From positions 1 through 10,167 of the forward strand of contig DBCW01000063.1 in assembly GCA_002293265.1 (NCBI GenBank): a stretch of DNA of 10,167 nt. Reading direction: 5' to 3'. The stretch comes from Eggerthellales bacterium UBA948. Its GTDB lineage: Bacteria > Actinomycetota > Coriobacteriia > Coriobacteriales > UBA8131. Under the pieces are notes generated by a model. It had not been told where the DNA came from. It ran no database searches and worked only from the letters and a program-made list of their open reading frames with translations. The translations under genes were made by a program, and so were the position numbers. Positions 5,859 to 10,167 of the stretch are shown here, piece after piece; position 1 is the stretch's first letter; each line of letters begins with the position of its first letter.

Positions 5859-6875
5859 CTATCGAAAAACACACTCCGGAGATTTGCCGGTAAGAACTTC
5901 GAAAGAGTAGCCTTTAGACAGGCAGTGCTCGATTATCATAGGCAAATCAGTGGGCGTCCAAACTTTTACGTTTGTGTCATGCGCCAGCACCACTATGTCT
6001 TTGATTCCGTAAGATATTTTCTCATCAATCCCCGCATTAAGTTGGCTGCCCAAAACGCCGGGTTCCGGTCCGGGCTCGGGGACCGAATCATACATATCGG
6101 CGTTCCAGTCAAAATATCGCCAACCCTCATCAACAAGTGTTTTTTGGATCGAATTGCGAATGTCCGGATTTTTTTCCAGTTGACTTACTGTTGTCCCGCC
6201 AATAAAACGCAAAATTCGCTCCGGCGGTCTGCCTAAGATGCCGGCTAAGATATCTTCACATTTATGAGCATCTTGCATAAATGATTCGGGCGATGCATAA
6301 ACAGATGCGTAGTCATGCGAGTAGCCATGATTAGCAATCACATGCCCGGCGTCAGCCGCTGCCTTAACCATTTCAGGCCTAGATTCTGCCTGAGAACCGA
6401 GCACAAAAAATGTAGCTCTTATACTGTATTTGTCCAATATTTCCAAAATCTTTGGCGTAGATGAGGCCGACGGTCCGTCGTCAAAGGTTAAGTAGATACG
6501 TGGTGTAGCATCCGGGTCTGATGCCATAGCTTCACCTGACTCATTAGGTGAAGCTGTCCTAAAGGGAACTGTCAGCTCTGGCTCGGCTGTTTCTTCGACA
6601 AGTAGTTCAACTGAAAGCGTGTTGGACAGATTTATGAACGGAAACAAAACCGAGGCTTTTATAAAACTGCTGTCAACTGCTGATCTTAGTGCTATATACG
6701 ATTTATTTTCTTGGGCTGTAGCTAGGTAAACAGTACCTATCGCCAAAATTGCTGCTATCAAACAAAGACCTATGACTTTGCGAGCCGTCTTACCTTGCAT
6801 CCTCCGCTGCTGGTAAAACATTTTGCGCCTTTTAAGCTTACGCGTCTCCCTTAGCTTAGGGTACCCACCCTGCAT
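5859..6875 (-). CDS. Membrane-anchored polysaccharide deacetylase (NodB domain, CE4 family)
   Basis: Protein of 338 aa likely to remove acetyl groups from a cell-wall polymer such as peptidoglycan or a related glycan, which in other Gram-positive bacteria lowers lysozyme sensitivity. A basic N-terminus (1-33) is followed by one membrane segment (about 33-54) and a linker, then a NodB domain from about 124. Motifs: TFDDGPS (130-136, Asp132 base and Asp133 metal ligand), NHGYSH (182-187, metal His183 and His187), RFIGG (223-227) in place of the common RxPxG, FDWNAD (255-260) and VLAHD (296-300, catalytic His299). Core catalytic residues are present, so activity is likely despite the altered third motif. 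The ATG at 6875 has AGGAG 6 bases upstream. The domain faces outside the cell. It stands as a single gene with its own upstream region; the substrate is unproven. Confidence 0.9.
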   Translation of the reverse strand: MQGGYPKLRETRKLKRRKMFYQQRRMQGKTARKVIGLCLIAAILAIGTVYLATAQENKSYIALRSAVDSSFIKASVLFPFINLSNTLSVELLVEETAEPELTVPFRTASPNESGEAMASDPDATPRIYLTFDDGPSASSTPKILEILDKYSIRATFFVLGSQAESRPEMVKAAADAGHVIANHGYSHDYASVYASPESFMQDAHKCEDILAGILGRPPERILRFIGGTTVSQLEKNPDIRNSIQKTLVDEGWRYFDWNADMYDSVPEPGPEPGVLGSQLNAGIDEKISYGIKDIVVLAHDTNVKVWTPTDLPMIIEHCLSKGYSFEVLTGKSPECVFR

Positions 6876-6901
6876 ACAAAACTCCTAAAAATGTAACCCT
6901 C

Positions 6902-6921
6902 ATTACACATTTACGTGTAAT
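6902..6921. promoter_or_regulatory. Palindrome in the deacetylase leader, possible operator or hairpin
   Basis: Arms ATTACAC (6902-6908) and GTGTAAT (6915-6921) around a 6-base centre. It sits 27 bases upstream of the deacetylase ATG, between the AT-rich promoter area and the AGGAG ribosome site. It could be a repressor site for a helix-turn-helix dimer or a weak mRNA hairpin; the sequence does not decide. Confidence 0.4.
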
Positions 6922-6957
6922 TGTCATATATGTTAAAGGATTATTATATTATTGTAA

Positions 6958-6973
6958 AGCAAATCTTATTGCT
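6958..6973. promoter_or_regulatory. Candidate operator AGCAA-N6-TTGCT
   Basis: Inverted 5-bp arms with a 6-bp centre in the deacetylase-regulator gap. It shares its arms with the palindrome at 5129-5139 in the dmsA-mscL gap. This could reflect one regulator acting at both gaps or chance. Confidence 0.25.
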
Positions 6974-7162
6974 CTTATCTAATTATCTGATTATGGTTAT
7001 AGCAAAGTCACTAACAATATGTCATCTTCGCACAGAAAATAAGTAGTTGCACGTAAATCAGTTAAGAAAGTGTCATTTTAATGGCATATATAAAGCGAAA
7101 GTCTCACAAAAACAAGACTTAATCCGGTTTAAATAAGCAAATATAGTCGCTTTGTCTTTTTT

Positions 7163-7171
7163 TGCTACAAT
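7163..7171 (+). promoter_or_regulatory. Extended -10 promoter element of the LuxR-type regulator
   Basis: TG-C-TACAAT matches the extended -10 form (TGnTATAAT with one change). No good -35 is placed at 17 bp, as is common for extended -10 promoters. Transcription would start near 7178, giving a leader of about 55 bases to the ATG at 7234. Confidence 0.5.
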
Positions 7172-7233
7172 AGTCTTAGCAGAAGTGATTGGCTGGGGGC
7201 ACTTAGCATCGATCAGAAAAGGACATTGCTACT

Positions 7234-8868
7234 ATGCCCGCCATATTACGAATACTCAAGCCCAATGTAACATCGCTTGGTTATGCTCTGTTTTTAGCTA
7301 TTAATGCGGCAGGTGTTTGGGGCGGAGTGTTTCCTTTTTTGCCATTGGAGTTTCAAACACCGGAGATTCTCTTCTACTTTTTTTCCGCACAATCACTTAG
7401 CTTTCTTGCAACTTACTTTTTTAGCGCCATAGGATCATACTTCTTTCCCGGAGGCACACGTCGCTTTTATGTCATTGCTGCAAGCATTCCATACTTCTTT
7501 GGCTGGATATCTTTAATTGCGGCGATCTATGTGGATTCTTATGCCCTGATCTTTGTAACCTCGGGCGGAGCTTTACTGGGGCTTGGCTCTGCAGGACTAT
7601 TTATGCTTTGGCAACGATTGTTTGCCAGTGAAGATTCCGATTCCGGAAACAAAGATCTTATTGTCGGCACAGCGTTTTCAACCCTATTCTACTTTTCGTT
7701 ATATTTAATTCCTCGTGCGGTTACGGTTTTCCTCATTCCGGTGATTTATCTACCTGCCTTTGGCCTATGCATAGTTATAAAAAGCCGTACCCTTAACTTT
7801 GACCAACCAATGTTTGAAGATATCCCGCGCAAACATCCACACATTTACAAGCAGGTCATTAGCGACTATTGGCGAAGCGCACTCTCTTTTGGTACACTTG
7901 GTTTTTGTTCCGGAACCATGCGTGCGTTAGCTGTAAACGACCCGACCGTTGGTTCGGTTGTTAATATGCTTTCGATGGGAGGAGCGCTTGTTGCTTCGCT
8001 CATTTTATTGTTTTTATGGCAATCTCAAAGCATAAAGTTTAACGTCAACAAGGCCTATCGCTTCTTCTTCCCTTTCTTAATGACCGCATATCTGGCAATA
8101 CCGTTTTTGGGAGAAACATTTCTCAATATTTATGCCGGCCTGCTTTACGCCTTCTACAGTTGTGCAATCATATTAATGATGATTCAATGCGCTCAAGCAT
8201 CGCGTGATAATGGTATAAACCCGGTATTTATATACGGATTATTTGGAACACTGGTTTACTTTTTGCATGATCTTGGATTTGTAAGTGCGACACTTACAGA
8301 AAGTATTTCGCTTTTAAGCATTATACCCATTAACTTTACAATGCCGGATATATCACCACTTGCATTTACCTCTCTTATTTCTGTGTACATTCTTGGATTG
8401 ATGTACTTTATCGGACAAGGTGGGTTTGGACAATTCCGCACTAAAACTCGCGACAAAGCTGATGATATCGAGCTCGTAGCTTTACGTCCTCCGGTGGGTG
8501 CACCCAACATGTTAACACGCTATGACCAGACACCGCTTGACAACGCAAGTATTACAGATTTTTCAAAAGACCTGGACACGTTAAGTGATGCCGAGTCCGG
8601 CTTTGTTTTAAATGAAAGCCAACAATACCGCGATCGTATATCAAAGCAAAGTACATTAATGAAGTCACACTACCGATTATCAGCCAAAGAAGCCAAGGTC
8701 ATGGAGTTACTAGCCCGAGGCTACAGTGTAAGAAAAATTGCCGAAGAGTTGGTACTTTCCGAAAACACCATTCGCACACACTCTAAACGAATTTACATCA
8801 AGTTGAATATCCACAAAAAACAAGATTTGCTGGATTTGGTTGAGTCGTTTGATCCGATAGATTTATGA
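7234..8868 (+). CDS. LuxR-family transcriptional regulator with polytopic membrane sensor domain
   Basis: Protein of 544 aa that joins about 12 hydrophobic segments (residues roughly 14-400, e.g. 15-37, 45-70, 78-100, 103-127, 145-182, 214-233, 243-262, 276-293, 298-319, 331-350, 376-396) to a soluble linker (401-479) and a C-terminal LuxR/GerE helix-turn-helix (480-541). In the latter, RLSAKEAKVMELLARGYSV, the IAEELVLSENTIRTHSKRIY recognition region and KLNIHKKQDLL are clear. No receiver or autoinducer-binding domain is present, so the membrane part is the likely sensor, or a transporter-like fold turned sensor. DNA binding would happen at the membrane. Such proteins are abundant in Eggerthellaceae and often adjoin molybdoenzyme genes. 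The ATG has AAAGGA 10 bases upstream. The nearest possible targets are its own promoter, the deacetylase, and the dms operon 2.3 kb away; none is shown. The family assignment is secure; ligand and targets are unknown. Confidence 0.92.
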   Translation: MPAILRILKPNVTSLGYALFLAINAAGVWGGVFPFLPLEFQTPEILFYFFSAQSLSFLATYFFSAIGSYFFPGGTRRFYVIAASIPYFFGWISLIAAIYVDSYALIFVTSGGALLGLGSAGLFMLWQRLFASEDSDSGNKDLIVGTAFSTLFYFSLYLIPRAVTVFLIPVIYLPAFGLCIVIKSRTLNFDQPMFEDIPRKHPHIYKQVISDYWRSALSFGTLGFCSGTMRALAVNDPTVGSVVNMLSMGGALVASLILLFLWQSQSIKFNVNKAYRFFFPFLMTAYLAIPFLGETFLNIYAGLLYAFYSCAIILMMIQCAQASRDNGINPVFIYGLFGTLVYFLHDLGFVSATLTESISLLSIIPINFTMPDISPLAFTSLISVYILGLMYFIGQGGFGQFRTKTRDKADDIELVALRPPVGAPNMLTRYDQTPLDNASITDFSKDLDTLSDAESGFVLNESQQYRDRISKQSTLMKSHYRLSAKEAKVMELLARGYSVRKIAEELVLSENTIRTHSKRIYIKLNIHKKQDLLDLVESFDPIDL

Positions 8869-8924
8869 AACAAGTTAGGAAGATTAAGTCAGTTTAATTA
8901 GTTCATAAAACAAAAATGAAGGGA

Positions 8925-8930
8925 AGGGAG
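8925..8930 (+). promoter_or_regulatory. Ribosome binding site deciding the GTG start of the CorA-like gene
   Basis: AGGGAG lies 7 bases before GTG at 8938. No in-frame ATG lies near, and the conserved part needs this upstream start. Confidence 0.6.
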
Positions 8931-8937
8931 TATTAGG

Positions 8938-9882
8938 GTGAGGGGCTATGATTTTGCGGGTAACAAAGAGCTGGAAGCTGATCTGTCTGCTTTGAGCGAA
9001 AACTCGTCTTTTACACTCGTGTGCAACACGAAAAACCTGCCGCAACTGCAGGAGTGCGGTTTGGCTTGGGACAAAGCTGCCGTTCGAATATCTACCAATC
9101 TTGATGACAACATGTACTATGCAAGCTACAGAGGCTACGATTTTTTAAGTTTATTTTTCCTTAACATTAATTGTGATAATACCTGTCAAGCCAAGCTGAG
9201 CATTTTCTTTTCGCAAAAATATCTGATCGTGGTTTTGCCGGAACAACCTGATAGCACCATCAAAATGCTTACGGAAGATATCTTTGTGGCCTTCGAAACA
9301 GCAAAGGATAAAGCGCATCCACTCACATATCTTTACCATTATATTCTTGAGTGGATGGTCACAAACTCTTCGAATATATTAGAAGCACTTGAAGACGAAA
9401 TGGAAGACATAAGCGAGGCAATGGAGGTGATGGTCGATAAAAAACAAAATACCGGTATCTCGGAACTTCGAAAAAAGGCTTACACCTACAAGAAACTATT
9501 AAGGGCGTTTTCTGACATTAGCGAGCAAATCCTAATTGATGAGAATAATTTGCTAGATAAAGAGTCTCTGCGTTATTTTCGTATTATCAACACCAGGCTT
9601 CATAAGCTTCATGAGCTTGCAGATAGCTTGTTTGCTTTTTCGCAGGAGCTGCTGCATGATTACGAGAGCAAGCTTTCCTTTCAGATGAACGAAAATGTTA
9701 AGAAGCTTACGCTGCTAACCATATTTTTTGGTCCTCCCACTATAATATCGGGGATTTATGGCATGAACTTTGCCAACATGCCCGAGCATAACTGGCTTTA
9801 TGGCTATCCATTTGCCCTGGGAATTATGCTCTTGGTAAGCATCGTAATCTACATAATCTTAAGGATTAATAAGTGGTTCTAA
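8938..9882 (+). CDS. corA: CorA-family divalent cation (Mg2+) channel
   Basis: Protein of 314 aa, normal for CorA, forming a pentameric membrane channel for Mg2+ and perhaps Co2+ or Ni2+. The cytoplasmic N-terminal domain (1 to about 120) is followed by a long helical region rich in Glu and Lys (about 130-250; EALEDEMEDISEAMEVMVDK). Two C-terminal membrane helices (about 251-272 and 290-309) follow, with the selectivity motif YGMNF (Gly275-Met276-Asn277) between them and a basic tail ending RINKWF. All the expected CorA C-terminal features are intact. The GTG start is set by the AGGGAG site. The word RGYDF occurs twice near the N-terminus, at residues 2-6 and 65-69. The gene follows the regulator on the same strand by 69 bp with no terminator seen, so it may be cotranscribed. 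Confidence 0.92.
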   Translation: MRGYDFAGNKELEADLSALSENSSFTLVCNTKNLPQLQECGLAWDKAAVRISTNLDDNMYYASYRGYDFLSLFFLNINCDNTCQAKLSIFFSQKYLIVVLPEQPDSTIKMLTEDIFVAFETAKDKAHPLTYLYHYILEWMVTNSSNILEALEDEMEDISEAMEVMVDKKQNTGISELRKKAYTYKKLLRAFSDISEQILIDENNLLDKESLRYFRIINTRLHKLHELADSLFAFSQELLHDYESKLSFQMNENVKKLTLLTIFFGPPTIISGIYGMNFANMPEHNWLYGYPFALGIMLLVSIVIYIILRINKWF

Positions 9883-9945
9883 GGTAGTGCCGATTGATTG
9901 CTTGTGCGCCGGATTTTATATTATCCACACATAAATAAGCATGAC

Positions 9946-10167
9946 TCAAAAGCTTTTTTCCATAAAACTTTCAATCTGCACAAACCCTAGGCCTTTATAC
10001 ATTTCTTTTCCTGCGCTGGTTGTATCAAGGTAGACAATGTCTACGCCTAGCTCATGAGCTCGGCAAAGCAACCACTCCACTACTGCACGGCCAACGCCCA
10101 TCCTTCGGTAACCGGGTCGCGTGTAAACATTCATAAGATGCCCGCAATATCCGCGGGAAATGTCCGA
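9946..10167 (-). CDS. GNAT-family N-acetyltransferase, C-terminal part (start beyond right edge)
   Basis: The frame ending at the TGA at 9948-9946 is open through the right edge (73 codons), so the ATG at 10134 is internal and the real start lies outside. The visible part has the acetyl-CoA binding motif A in NVYTRPGYRRMGVGRAVVEW (R-x-x-G-x-G) after a beta-strand-like segment, and a motif B-like tail MYKGLGFVQ, typical of GNAT acetyltransferases. About 90 or so N-terminal residues are presumably missing. The substrate cannot be inferred. It converges with corA, 63 bp separating the two stops, with no clear terminator between. Confidence 0.85.
   Translation of the reverse strand, partial: SDISRGYCGHLMNVYTRPGYRRMGVGRAVVEWLLCRAHELGVDIVYLDTTSAGKEMYKGLGFVQIESFMEKSF

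Larger units (their letters stand above)
6876..7233. other. AT-rich divergent intergenic region between deacetylase and LuxR-type regulator
   Basis: 358 bp without a convincing gene, strongly AT-rich. It contains a 20-bp palindrome at 6902-6921 next to the deacetylase, AGCAA-N6-TTGCT at 6958-6973, an imperfect palindrome TGTCATT-TT-AATGGCA at 7071-7086, and the regulator promoter with repeated words in its leader (7162-7232). On the minus strand a TATAAT lies around 6940-6947 and a TTTACA around 6953-6958, so the deacetylase promoter is probably here, but I could not choose a unique pair. Confidence 0.6.

Noticed and set aside
5802..6236. 144-codon plus-strand frame opposite the deacetylase
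   Set aside because: It is antisense to the NodB motifs and has no start signals or family features.
8862..8909. 8-bp inverted repeat TTTATGAA / TTCATAAA around the regulator stop as a terminator
   Set aside because: The stem is AT-only except for one pair, the loop is 32 bases and no T-run follows; unlikely to fold or terminate.
9948..9957. AAAAGCTTTT with following T residues as a terminator between corA and the GNAT gene
   Set aside because: The palindrome has no loop and lies inside the GNAT coding sequence.
10134..10134. ATG at 10134 as the start of a 62-aa protein
   Set aside because: The frame continues open to the window edge and the ATG falls inside the GNAT fold, so the gene is cut rather than short.

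Overview
The window looks like chromosomal DNA of an anaerobic actinobacterium of the class Coriobacteriia, most likely an Eggerthellaceae-type organism. This is inferred from a DMSO-reductase-type molybdoenzyme operon with its own TorD-like chaperone next to a LuxR-type regulator fused to a polytopic membrane domain, a combination typical of that group, and from the MscL form with a C-terminal zinc ribbon. By eye the G+C content is mid-40s to about 50 percent, with the dms genes somewhat richer than the right half. That is low for Eggerthellaceae, so the placement is tentative. No phage, transposase, CRISPR, tRNA or rRNA gene was seen.

Left part (1-4903, all minus strand): a DMSO-reductase-like respiratory operon read right to left. 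dmsA (Tat-exported molybdopterin catalytic subunit) is followed by dmsB (four-cluster Fe-S subunit), dmsC (membrane quinol anchor), a 160-bp gap with two hairpins, torD (assembly chaperone), and the start of a second dmsC-like anchor gene that runs off the left edge. The last gene begins at a TTG overlapping the torD stop. Electrons would pass from menaquinol in DmsC through the DmsB clusters to the molybdenum site in DmsA on the outer face of the membrane, with TorD guarding cofactor loading before Tat export. The true substrate (DMSO, TMAO, another S- or N-oxide, or something else) cannot be read from the sequence.

Middle (4904-7233): a 402-bp divergent intergenic region separates dmsA from mscL on the plus strand. 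mscL ends inside a strong hairpin and faces a minus-strand, membrane-anchored polysaccharide deacetylase. A 358-bp AT-rich divergent region then separates the deacetylase from the regulator.

Right part (7234-10167): a plus-strand LuxR-family regulator with about 12 membrane segments, then a CorA-family divalent cation channel with a GTG start. A minus-strand GNAT acetyltransferase is cut by the right edge. The regulator may sense a membrane or small-molecule signal and control the dms operon or its neighbours, but that link rests only on proximity.

The most notable items are the unlisted second dmsC-like gene fragment, the hairpin-split operon, the membrane-embedded LuxR regulator with a repeat-rich leader, and a recurring AGCAA/TTGCT motif in the regulatory gaps. 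I saw no clearly unprecedented system.
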